DNA of 64,000 nt, from the NCBI GenBank assembly GCA_046329575.1, contig JAXLUJ010000006.1, positions 248,001 to 312,000 on the forward strand. Reading direction: 5' to 3'. Both the position numbers and the translations under genes were made by a program. The stretch is from UBA1941 sp046329575 (lineage in GTDB: Bacteria; Bacteroidota; Bacteroidia; Chitinophagales; LD1). Below the pieces are notes generated by a model. The model saw only the letters and a list, made by a program, of their open reading frames with translations. It did not search any database and was not told the DNA's origin. This document shows positions 42,201 to 49,304 of this stretch, piece by piece. Numbering within the stretch: position 1 is the first letter of the stretch; every line of letters begins with the position of its first letter.

Positions 42201-42504
42201 CGACGGACACTCTGAAACCTTCAATATTGTTCAGTTGCGCTTTGATAACCTTACAGAAAAAGTGGAGGTTCAGGTTTATCCGGTTCCGGCTTCTATTAAC
42301 GCAGAACTCCATGTAGTATTGAAAAATAATACGGCAGTAGCTACTATTGATTTAATAGCGCAAAACGGCAGCGTGGTGCGCCATTTGGAAAGTGCCGATG
42401 AAGCCAATAGCATTTCTCTCGAAGGTATAGCAGCGGGATCCTATACCGTATTTACAACCACTACCTCCGGCGAGCGATTCTCGCATCATATTTTGATCCA
42501 ATAA
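36202..42504 (+). CDS. Giant T9SS cargo protein with LamG-like and two GEVED domains
   Basis: A 2100-aa protein. The ATG at 36202 gives 30 residues before a hydrophobic signal core (LSIALAVLLTLASGESRAQ), longer than usual. Order of domains: Asn/Gly/Thr-rich beta repeats (50-400); Ig-like repeats with SWSTGA..TYTVTVTN (470-620); a LamG/ConA-like domain with DUF8202-like tail (about 680-960: LKLWLKANTGV.., VVFYDRQLTPAERNRVESYLAIKYGL); GEVED domain 1 (1080-1250, ending FATNGEVEDYKVYV) and 2 (1420-1580, ending FANSGEVEDYVISC); an SdrD-B-like segment (FFNDQNGNGVQNVNDTA); a fibronectin-like domain and a T9SS type A sorting domain at the end. Secreted to the cell surface; adhesion or polymer binding is likely but not shown. 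Confidence 0.85.
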   Translation: MKKFYETSPYLHLTYCAQEAKRALQRSVFKRLSIALAVLLTLASGESRAQCSGCTTTINSNTGFSVNSGQVVCYTFTGSFNKTITLNGGTLCVAPGANITGGTINTNSASTINNYGNISVTLNNWNSGCILNNYGSFTGGISMGSGSQVNNFSGGTLSPSSFTPNGGTMTNAAGGTMTLPGGLNFPSGFILTSNGTANLGSFTLNSGSTVSLNGTTTISGNVQNNASFTLAGPATISGTFRNNNTGTTNFSGGITITGNTNNDGTINLAGNLSIGGTYADNSGATIKQTQSGCSTVTISGGNSGGNGTFNGNGNGMIINSAPGNPASMINGASATITAPTQQPTGLSLSVTNLLVNGSFTAPSASISGYIVLRKIGAPVPTDNPTAYGNYSVGSTIGACTVVALVTGGSTGTKTFSDLIPISGCGQNVYYRIFSYNGGGACKNFYLSSPLTGNTTFTNPTATITSSGVTTFCVGGSVTLTASGGSTYSWSTGAASASIVATTTNTYTVTVTNTTGCTASANRAVTVNGPTPSVNNGISCNGSTVTLTATGGTTYVWSTGATSSSISTAVAGTYTVTATTSGCTATASGVVTSGTAPIVSAASNSPVNVGSTINLTSSVSGGTSPYTYSWSGPASFTSSAASPSITGATAAMAGTYTITVTGNNTCSASASTAVVIVSPGGTASNLKLWLKANTGVTSVATLVTAWNDQSGSGNNATTVNGVSPVFTSNQINAYPTVNFSSTGGLQGTFTTAITSNNITAFAVAQPQTGGTNPSIFSIAPSGTADNTSALSSALFYNNGTNLLTYRNSSSLGNSPGAINGLPSAFTTSFSASYDSFFTNGRYNNRSAYTAAAFNGQVYTIGSRYPAALANYLTGKVAEVVFYDRQLTPAERNRVESYLAIKYGLSLSQTVATNYNSSSGITYWSASANGIYNNNIFGVGIDNGSALNQTGSVSINTSKLSIANASSLTDNSFLMVSDNGGADVVTAVSGLPDTIDGKISLQWRVSQTGTRTAADFTYDRTSTGFGVFASIASAMTPCLLVDSNADGVYERSVRASSIVGNLSTFNANLPNGALFTIGFDARLDYGDAMGAATPLASGGAAHVIVPGVKLGTKEDTEADGIPSPNSLSDDTTGVNDDDGVDFNIGVATNGENILQIGMANAIRVTASVAGYLDAWIDYNHNNNFNDPGEQVFINTALAAGLNTISFNISDSVDYGPTAMRFRFALAAGDVTSPSGFATNGEVEDYKVYVTAPLVGPCTNGFQNPGFEMGPIIASNTYLVTDQMNLPYWKTTASDKQVEVWSSPFLGVTAYEGNQFMELNANVPGALYQDIYTQPGVTFIWHFAHHGRDGRDVCNLKIGRPGATVQVALASDSNDKWYVYSGSYTVPANQYITRFEFNAVSTANGSLSIGNLLDDVFVSNSFDYGDAPVSYSTLRAAGGPYHNINTDLRLGANVSCDADGQPSTLANIDTYDDGITFPAVSASATSYTVNVSVYNNTGANATLAGWIDYNKNGVFDAAERVSITVPTSTSQQALTMTFTPPSYSTTAGSIYARFRIASTASEVNLPTGFANSGEVEDYVISCAGLAKPTPINNGPVCARSPLNLTANGTGAAYRWTGPNSYTSSTQNPTISSPAVADSGWYRAYVFFANGCSTDSATRVQINNCTVSINGTFFNDQNGNGVQNVNDTAGNLGQTFYAVLRDTNNVVVASLSVPSNGSFTFTGVPAYTSGLSIAPSTSSVTVGATFSTPSWPANWAGTAGNYGTNNVLATGIYTTGDYVRLITGGSNISGITMGFDRLAVSTGQSYTITHPLHNSQLSLTSASSLGALAATDAEDKSVKTFQITSLASMNSNQLYYDANNDGVLAPGELLSTGAVISNYTPSKLYIKFTGLGSLSAMFDYAAIDSAVKTGASVHYTINWAQALPVKMLYFTAVKEGETGLLKWSTAAEIDNHHFDLERSADASNWEKIAEVEGNGTTSQQHNYSHVDEHPLRGINYYRLIQFDIDGHSETFNIVQLRFDNLTEKVEVQVYPVPASINAELHVVLKNNTAVATIDLIAQNGSVVRHLESADEANSISLEGIAAGSYTVFTTTTSGERFSHHILIQ

Positions 42505-42529
42505 CATACCACTTTTCTTCATGAGTATT

Positions 42530-42560
42530 TCGGCCACGTTTACCCGTGGCCGATTTCATT
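42530..42560 (+). terminator. Probable terminator after the 2100-aa gene
   Basis: A 9-bp stem TCGGCCACG/CGTGGCCGA (42530-42538, 42545-42553; loop TTTACC) is followed by TTTCATTTT, an imperfect T-tract. Confidence 0.65.
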
Positions 42561-42601
42561 TTGTGCCAGGCGCCCGAACTTACGGAATGCCGCTTTTTCG
42601 T

Positions 42602-42609
42602 TACATTCG
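42602..42609 (+). promoter_or_regulatory. Promoter -7 box of the GH13 gene
   Basis: TACATTCG (one mismatch to TAnnTTTG), 23 bp before the ATG at 42633. It excludes the upstream frame start at 42546, which lies inside the terminator hairpin. Confidence 0.5.
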
Positions 42610-42632
42610 GCAACACAACACTAAGTGTAATT

Positions 42633-45416
42633 ATGACAATAAGTATCCGCCGGTCTGCCGTTGCCATTTTGCTGACACTGATTGCAACTGCTGCCAGTGC
42701 TCAAATTATCACTACTACTCCTCTGTTTCCTTCCCGAAATAAAACAGTAACGTTTACTTACGATGCCACTCAGGGCAACGCGCAGCTCACCGGCATCACG
42801 CCTGTTTATGCACACACCGGCCTGATTACCACACAAAGCATTGATGGTACCGACTGGAAAAGAACACAAGGCAATTGGGGAACGGCCGACAGCCACATGC
42901 TGATGACCGACCTCGGAGGCAATAAGCACAGCATTACCTACAACATCAATTCATTTTACAATGCCACCTCGGGCGATACCATCAAAGAGCTGGGTTTTGT
43001 TTTCCGAAATAGCAACGGGTCAGTAGTGGGCCGTGCCGCCGACGGACAGAATATTTTCGTAAAATTATATGACGATAGCTTGCATTGCGCCTTCTTTCAA
43101 CCACAACAAAAAGTGTTGCACCAGGCGCTGAATAGCACTATGAATTTTTTCTGCGCAGCCTCTGAAAATTGCAACCTGAAACTTTTTGGAAATGGAAATT
43201 TGTTAGCGCAAACTTTTGATGATTCGCTCTACTACAACAATTTCACATTCACTACTTATGGCTTGCAACAGTTTGTGTTATCAGCCGCTACATTAAATGA
43301 TACCGTTTTCGACACCATCAATGTTTTTGTTAACCAACCTGTAACTTATCAAAACTTACCGTCAGGAACTATAGATGGTATCAATTACCTGAGCGACAGC
43401 AGCGTAATACTTCGTTTGTTTGCCCCCAACAAAAACTTTGTGTATGTAATTGGTGATTTCAACAACTGGCAAACTGACCAGAACTACTTCATGCACTGCA
43501 GTACCGATTCTTCTACCTGGTGGCTGCAAATTGATCATCTTACTCCCGGTAAAGAATACATCTTCCAATATTGGGTGGATGGCGCTATCAAAATTGGCGA
43601 TCCCTATGCCGACAAAGTTAGCGACCCCTGGAACGATCGTGTGATTCCCGCACAAATCTATCCATCATTAATTCCCTATCCTACCGGCAAAACTCAGGAT
43701 ATTGCCACCGTGCTCCAAACCGCACAAACACCTTATAACTGGCAAAACATTTCCTATCAAAAACCAAACAAACACAATCTGGTAGTTTATGAATTGCTGG
43801 CGCGCGATTTTGTAACGCTTCACTATTGGAAGCGCATCACCGATTCACTTTCTTACTTGCAACGATTAGGCGTAAATGCAATTGAACTGATGCCGGTGAT
43901 GGAATTTGAAAGCAATGAAAGTTGGGGTTACAATCCCAACTACTTTTTTGCACCCGATAAATATTATGGCCCAAAAAACGATCTCAAAAAGTTTATTGAA
44001 GAATGTCACAAACGCAATATTGCCGTGATTCTCGACATGGTGGTGAACCATGCTTTTGGAACTTGTCCTTTGGTAAAACTTTATTGGGATGAAAACGGTC
44101 AGCAGCCTGCCGCAAACAGCCCGTGGTTCAATCAGCAACCAAAACATCCCTTCAATGTGGGTTACGATTTTAATCATGAAAGCAACTACACCAAAAAATT
44201 CTTCGACCGACTATTGCGCTACTGGGTAAGCGAATTCCATGCTGATGGTTTTCGTTTGGATCTAACAAAAGGTGTTACACAAAAATATACCGGAAACGAT
44301 GTAGGAGCCTGGGCTGCATACGATGCTTCCCGTATCGCTTTGCTCGAAAGATTAGTGGATTCAGTATGGGCTTTTGATCCTTCTGCTATTATGATTTTTG
44401 AACACCTGGCCGATAACAGCGAAGAAATTGAATTAGCCAATCACGGTATTATGTTATGGGGAAACATGAATGCGGCCTACAACGAAGCCACCATGGGCTA
44501 CATCACCAATTCTGACCTCTCCTGGGGAAGTTACAAGCAACGGGGTTGGAACTCGCCCAATCTGGTAACATACATGGAAAGCCACGATGAAGAACGGCTG
44601 ATGTACAAAAACCTCACTTATGGAAATGTAACGGCAACTTACAATGCGAAAATTCTGGATACAGCATTGCAACGAATGGAAGCAGCGGGTGTACTTTTCT
44701 TTCCGCTGCCGGGGCCAAAAATGATTTGGCAATTTGGAGAGCGCGGCTATGATATCACCATCAACAAAGATTGCAGAATTTGCCCCAAACCTATGTTTTG
44801 GAATTATATGAATGTGCCTTCAAGGTTGCACCAATTCAAGGTTTGGAGCGCACTCATTAAATTAAAACTAGCCGATGCGCCCTTCCAAACTACTGATTTT
44901 GACATTTCCATGGGCGGTTCCGTGAAACGCATAAAACTTACGCATAATCTCTATAATGTGATCGCTATCGCCAATTTCGATGTAACTGATAAAACGGCTT
45001 ATGCTTCCTTCCATCACACCGGGAAATGGTATGAATATTTTACGGGCGATAGTTTGACGGTAAGTGATGTTAATATGCCGTTCACTTTTCACCCGGCAGA
45101 ATATCGTTTATACACCGATAAGAAATTAGCCGCTCCTGACCTCGCTATTACGGGCATTCCGGCAATAGATTTTGGAAGTTCTGTAAAACTGTTTCCAAAT
45201 CCGGCAAGCGGAAAATTGTTTATAGAAGGCTGGAAAGAGGAAGGTGTTTTGAAGCTATTTTCTACTGATGGTAAATTGATGTTTCAGTCGGCTATTACGG
45301 GCAATGGTTTCCATTCCATTGATCTGGATGAAAACCTGCCGGTTGGGTTGTATTTTTGTGAGATCAGCGGCCCTTCTGTTCATCTTTCCGGCCGTTTGCT
45401 GATACAGCAGCCATGA
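42633..45416 (+). CDS. Secreted GH13 alpha-amylase-family enzyme with N-terminal module and T9SS tail
   Basis: A 927-aa enzyme when started at ATG 42633 (signal peptide to residue 24, SAQ). The N-terminal module (about 25-150: YDATQG, PVYAHTG, MTDLGGN or alike, VFRNSNGS, QNIFV) is shared with the proteins at 48.4-54.6 kb. Next is a CBM48-like domain (FAPNKNFVYVIGDFNNW). The catalytic barrel has the four GH13 motifs: DMVVNHAFG, GFRLDLTKG (nucleophile Asp about 541), IMIFEHLAD (acid Glu about 590) and MESHDEERL (Asp about 651). A beta domain and a T9SS type A domain (VKLFPNPASGKLFIEG.., LPVGLYFCEI..) end it. Substrate is an alpha-glucan, probably starch or glycogen; exact specificity unknown. 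Confidence 0.9.
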   Translation: MTISIRRSAVAILLTLIATAASAQIITTTPLFPSRNKTVTFTYDATQGNAQLTGITPVYAHTGLITTQSIDGTDWKRTQGNWGTADSHMLMTDLGGNKHSITYNINSFYNATSGDTIKELGFVFRNSNGSVVGRAADGQNIFVKLYDDSLHCAFFQPQQKVLHQALNSTMNFFCAASENCNLKLFGNGNLLAQTFDDSLYYNNFTFTTYGLQQFVLSAATLNDTVFDTINVFVNQPVTYQNLPSGTIDGINYLSDSSVILRLFAPNKNFVYVIGDFNNWQTDQNYFMHCSTDSSTWWLQIDHLTPGKEYIFQYWVDGAIKIGDPYADKVSDPWNDRVIPAQIYPSLIPYPTGKTQDIATVLQTAQTPYNWQNISYQKPNKHNLVVYELLARDFVTLHYWKRITDSLSYLQRLGVNAIELMPVMEFESNESWGYNPNYFFAPDKYYGPKNDLKKFIEECHKRNIAVILDMVVNHAFGTCPLVKLYWDENGQQPAANSPWFNQQPKHPFNVGYDFNHESNYTKKFFDRLLRYWVSEFHADGFRLDLTKGVTQKYTGNDVGAWAAYDASRIALLERLVDSVWAFDPSAIMIFEHLADNSEEIELANHGIMLWGNMNAAYNEATMGYITNSDLSWGSYKQRGWNSPNLVTYMESHDEERLMYKNLTYGNVTATYNAKILDTALQRMEAAGVLFFPLPGPKMIWQFGERGYDITINKDCRICPKPMFWNYMNVPSRLHQFKVWSALIKLKLADAPFQTTDFDISMGGSVKRIKLTHNLYNVIAIANFDVTDKTAYASFHHTGKWYEYFTGDSLTVSDVNMPFTFHPAEYRLYTDKKLAAPDLAITGIPAIDFGSSVKLFPNPASGKLFIEGWKEEGVLKLFSTDGKLMFQSAITGNGFHSIDLDENLPVGLYFCEISGPSVHLSGRLLIQQP

Positions 45417-45458
45417 CGATTCGGCGCGCGGTTCAATTTTTTGTAACATTATTGCGCA

Positions 45459-46955
45459 ATGGGAATCATTCAGCGGCAAGGTATCCGGAACAGCATCATC
45501 ACTTATATCGGCATCGCATTAGGCGCGGTAAGTTTGTTGTTCATCCAGCCACGCTTTCTTTCTAAAGAAGAAATAGGTCTTACCCGCGTACTTTTTGCAT
45601 TTTCTACCTTGCTGGCTACGCTGATGCCATTGGGAATGAATGCTGCTGTAATCCGCTATTTTCCGTATTTCAGAAATCGTGAGAAAAACCATTTTGGCTT
45701 TTTCGGTTTCATGCTCATTCTGCCGGCAATCGGCTACATCCTGCTTAGCGCCTTGCTTTGGGCCGAAAAAGACTTTATCATTTCGAAGTACGTGGCGCAG
45801 TCGAAATTGTTTACTGACTATTTCCTGTACATTTTCCCCCTCAGCTTTTTTCTCACCTTCAACAACATGCTCACCTGCTATTCTTATTCCATTTTTCGTA
45901 CCAGCGTTCCGGTGCTCATAAACGATGTGTTAGTGCGCATCGGAGCTATTTTGCTATTCACAATTTACTTCATTAAATGGGTTACACTGCCGCAATTCGT
46001 AGCCTTGTTCGTGGCCATTTATGGTACGCAATTGCTGGTCATGATCATCTATCTTTTTATTGAAGACCGGCCTTCATTAAAAATCGACTGGCCGGAGATC
46101 AACAAAAACCAACCCCGCAAAATATTCCGCTATGGTCTGCTGATGGGTCTTTCGGGGCTTTCGGCCCTGGGTCTGAAGTATTTGGATACCGTGATGTTGG
46201 GCATGTATAAACCGCAGCAAACCGGGCTGAACGCTTTGGATGTAATCGGCATTTATTCCATTGCCGCATTTGTTGCTGCATTTGTAGAGGCTCCGTTAAA
46301 TGCCATCGAAAAAATAATTACTCCCAAAATGGCGGAAGGATGGGCGAAGAACGATCTTAACGACATTCGCCACATCTATTATAATTCAGCCAGATACCTG
46401 TTCCTGATGGGTGGTTTGTTATTTGTTCTTATTAATGTAAATATTGATTCGCTGTTTGCGTTGATTCCCGACAAAGATTTTTCATTAGGAAAAAATGTAG
46501 TGCTTATTATCAGTACCGGAACGTTGCTGAACATGGCCACCGGCAATAACGATAGCATTCTCTATACCAGTGGAAAATATTTTCACCTCACCTGGTTATT
46601 GTTAGGCTTGCTTTTTCTGGCTTACACCAATTACATCGTTTTCATTCCACTTTTTGGTATGGAAGGCGCTGCCGTGGCTACTGCGCTGTCTTCAACCGTT
46701 TTCAATTTTGCCAAATTCTTTCTGATTTGGCGATTCTTCAAGCTCATGCCTTTCCGCTTGTACACCGTTAAGATTGCTTTGGTGATTGTAATTTCATTTG
46801 TTGCAGGATACTTTTTACCGGTACCTGAAAATCCGTTCGTAGCTGTATTCATACGAAGCAGTATGGTTGGTGCGCTATTCGCCATTAGTACCTATTTCCT
46901 GAATATCATACCTGAATTTCATTACCTCATACCCGGCAAGAAGAAAGATGCGTAA
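45459..46955 (+). CDS. Oligosaccharide flippase-family membrane protein (Wzx/MATE-like)
   Basis: A 498-aa integral membrane protein with about 12-14 segments, of the polysaccharide-transporter/MOP superfamily. Marks: the amphipathic start IRNSIITYIGIALGAVSLLFIQPRFLSKEEIGLTRVLFAFSTLL, MNAAVIRYFPYF, and the second half GLSGLSALGLKYLDTVMLGMY. It would move lipid-linked sugars across the inner membrane, or act in polymer export. There are no glycosyltransferases near it in this window, so its pathway is unclear. Its stop overlaps the start of the following TPR gene by 8 bp, so they are co-translated. Confidence 0.85.
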   Translation: MGIIQRQGIRNSIITYIGIALGAVSLLFIQPRFLSKEEIGLTRVLFAFSTLLATLMPLGMNAAVIRYFPYFRNREKNHFGFFGFMLILPAIGYILLSALLWAEKDFIISKYVAQSKLFTDYFLYIFPLSFFLTFNNMLTCYSYSIFRTSVPVLINDVLVRIGAILLFTIYFIKWVTLPQFVALFVAIYGTQLLVMIIYLFIEDRPSLKIDWPEINKNQPRKIFRYGLLMGLSGLSALGLKYLDTVMLGMYKPQQTGLNALDVIGIYSIAAFVAAFVEAPLNAIEKIITPKMAEGWAKNDLNDIRHIYYNSARYLFLMGGLLFVLINVNIDSLFALIPDKDFSLGKNVVLIISTGTLLNMATGNNDSILYTSGKYFHLTWLLLGLLFLAYTNYIVFIPLFGMEGAAVATALSSTVFNFAKFFLIWRFFKLMPFRLYTVKIALVIVISFVAGYFLPVPENPFVAVFIRSSMVGALFAISTYFLNIIPEFHYLIPGKKKDA

Positions 46956-48435
46956 GGCCAGCATTTTTTTAATTTTAATAGGTTGCCGGTTAACCGTTGC
47001 ATCGCAGTATTTTAAAATCACCGATAATTGCCGCAATGCATACCGCACAGCAATTGCGCTTCAATTCGATAGTTCAAAACGCTTTTTACAGGAAGAAAAA
47101 CGTACCACTCCGGGGAATCTGTTTATTGTGTATGTAGAAAACTATATCGACTTCTTGCAAATCTACAGCAGCGGTTCGCGTAAAGCTTATGATGCACTTC
47201 AAAACAATCAGGATCTTCGTTTGAACCAATTGGAAGAAGGCGATAAAAATTCGCCCTATTTTCTTTATACAAAGGCCGAAGTGAACTTGCAGTGGGCTTT
47301 GATTAATGTACAAATGGGCGATTATTTGAAAGCGGTGTGGTCGCTCCGAAGTGCCTTTCAGCAATTAAAAGAGAATCAAAAGCGCTTTCCACAATTTCAG
47401 GCCAATAAGAAATCGCTGGGTGTAATCAATGCTTTATTGGGTAGCGTTCCTGATAATTACAAATGGGGATTGTCGCTTTTTGGCATGAGCGCCGATGCCG
47501 GCGAAGGCATTCATTATCTCGAAGAATTGCAACAATACAGCGCGGGCAATGATTTTTTATTCGATAGAGAGAGCACGATACTCTACAGCTTTTTGTTGTT
47601 GCACTTGCAGAATCAGCCGCAAAAAGCATGGGATGTGTTGAACGAAAAAAAGTTTCCGGCTCCGGGAAATTTAATGGAGCGCTATGCTTACTGTTATGTT
47701 GGTGTTTACAGCAAACATACTGATGCCATTCTGAATTTGAGAAAGAACGACCGAAATTTTGCCACTGAAAACGATCGTTTTCCGATGCTGCACTTCCTAA
47801 CCGGTTTAGCCTATCTGAATCATCTTGATAACAAAGATGCTGCAATCTACTTTCAACACTTTTTATTGGTGAATCGAAATGAAAATCACATCAAAGCAGC
47901 CTATCAGAAACTGGCGTGGATTGCCGCATTGAAGAACGATACGGCGGGCTATTTCCGCCGTATGAACGACGTACGAAAATATGGCAAGTCAACAATGGAT
48001 GCCGACAAACAAGCGCAAAAAGAAGCGGAAACCAACCGCTTTCCGCAACTGGCTTTTTTGCAGGCACGGCTATTTTTTGATGGCGGCTATTACGAAAAGG
48101 CCATCGAGGCATTGAACGAAAAACCCGCAGTTGCATATACCGATGTAGCATCGCAAACCGAGTATTTCTACCGTGCCGGAAGAATTTTTCATGAATGGGG
48201 AAAAACAGAGGATGCCGTAATTTGTTACAAAAAGGCCATGGAATGCGGGAAGAATTTACAGCGGTATTTCGCCCCGAACGCAGCTTATGAATTAGGCCTT
48301 ATTGCCGAACAACGAAACGATAAAACCCTTGCTGCCACTTACTTTCATTATGTAATGAATTTTCGGGAGCATGAATATAAGAACAGCCTTGACCAGAAGG
48401 CCAAGGCTGCACTTACCCGTTTAAACAAAAAATAA
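46948..48435 (+). CDS. Exported TPR-repeat protein
   Basis: A 495-aa protein with a cleavable signal peptide (MRKASIFLILIGCRLTVASQ) and a long run of helical repeats of the TPR kind: NLFIVYVENYIDFLQIYSS, KAVWSLRSAFQQLKENQKRF, FLTGLAYLNHLDNKDAAIYF, ARLFFDGGYYEKAIEALNE, GRIFHEWGKTEDAVICYKKAME. It is probably periplasmic. Similar proteins of unknown role are frequent in Bacteroidota. It overlaps the flippase gene by 8 bp, suggesting a shared role, and is convergent with the 283-aa gene with only 3 bp between the stop codons. Confidence 0.8.
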   Translation: MRKASIFLILIGCRLTVASQYFKITDNCRNAYRTAIALQFDSSKRFLQEEKRTTPGNLFIVYVENYIDFLQIYSSGSRKAYDALQNNQDLRLNQLEEGDKNSPYFLYTKAEVNLQWALINVQMGDYLKAVWSLRSAFQQLKENQKRFPQFQANKKSLGVINALLGSVPDNYKWGLSLFGMSADAGEGIHYLEELQQYSAGNDFLFDRESTILYSFLLLHLQNQPQKAWDVLNEKKFPAPGNLMERYAYCYVGVYSKHTDAILNLRKNDRNFATENDRFPMLHFLTGLAYLNHLDNKDAAIYFQHFLLVNRNENHIKAAYQKLAWIAALKNDTAGYFRRMNDVRKYGKSTMDADKQAQKEAETNRFPQLAFLQARLFFDGGYYEKAIEALNEKPAVAYTDVASQTEYFYRAGRIFHEWGKTEDAVICYKKAMECGKNLQRYFAPNAAYELGLIAEQRNDKTLAATYFHYVMNFREHEYKNSLDQKAKAALTRLNKK

Positions 48436-48438
48436 TTT

Positions 48439-49290
48439 TTACCTTTTAATGAGCCGGGCAGTAGAAATATTACCGCCGTTGGTAAGTTTTAAAACATACG
48501 TGCCTGATGGCAAGTTCACACCGCCGTTGTCTTTTCCGTTCCAGGTAATATAGTTGTGACCGGGCTTCAGTTTCGAAGTAAGATCAGCCACTTTATTCCC
48601 AACCACATCATAAACGTCAAGTTGAACTAAAGCTGCAGTTGGCGAAACATTCAATGTAATTCCCACTTTCTCTTCAAAGGGATTCGGAAAAACTTTTACA
48701 GAACCATTCAAGGCATCAGATATATCATGAATAGCCGCAGCACAACCTGAAACATAATGGGCTTCAACGGCATCAAAAGGATCGCCATCCTGCTTAATCA
48801 CCACCGGCGATCCGCTTGGCAAATCATAAATAAAAATATCCTTGCAGTTGGGATCCTTACCTTCAATGCAATTAATATCCCCTGTTGGACCAACCGGGCA
48901 CGGACCTTCATTTCTAAAAACCACGCCAATGTTGTAAGGCGTTGCTCCTGCCGGCATTGGTCCAATACCTTCTCCCCCATGCAACGAATCGGCACTGGCC
49001 AAATTAGTATAGTAGTCGCGAACATTAATGCAGATTGAATAAGTACTATCAACCACCCTTGTCATTTTCCCTAAACCATCGGCTAATCCCCAGTGGCCCA
49101 CAATATGTTGCCAAACCTGATCGGGGTCAGTAGTGCCAAGCCCGGAGTGCATGTACACTACATCCGCACCGCCCAGGTTGCAAAAGCCTTCCAGTTTGCC
49201 TTTATCAACTGTGATTTGTAAGTAGGGGGTCACTTGTGCTTTTGCCGCACAAGTAAGTACAAGCAAAACGATCAAAATATTTTTCTTCAT
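48439..49290 (-). CDS. Small T9SS cargo protein with one amylase-type module
   Basis: A 283-aa exported protein: signal peptide (residues 1-18), one copy of the module found at the amylase N-terminus (VVYMHSGLG.., GHWGLADGLGKMTRV, VRDYYT, YNIGVVFRNEGP, KDIFIYDL; about 20-165), a linker, then a T9SS type A sorting domain (VKVFPNPFEEKVG.., YDVVGNKVADL, NLPSGTYVLKLTNGGNISTARLIKR). The whole protein is thus one module plus the export tag, probably a binding protein on the surface or in the medium. It starts 14 bp after the 1770-aa gene on the same strand, so it is probably co-transcribed with it. Confidence 0.82.
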   Translation of the reverse strand: MKKNILIVLLVLTCAAKAQVTPYLQITVDKGKLEGFCNLGGADVVYMHSGLGTTDPDQVWQHIVGHWGLADGLGKMTRVVDSTYSICINVRDYYTNLASADSLHGGEGIGPMPAGATPYNIGVVFRNEGPCPVGPTGDINCIEGKDPNCKDIFIYDLPSGSPVVIKQDGDPFDAVEAHYVSGCAAAIHDISDALNGSVKVFPNPFEEKVGITLNVSPTAALVQLDVYDVVGNKVADLTSKLKPGHNYITWNGKDNGGVNLPSGTYVLKLTNGGNISTARLIKR

Positions 49291-49304
49291 AAATGCCGAA
49301 CTTC

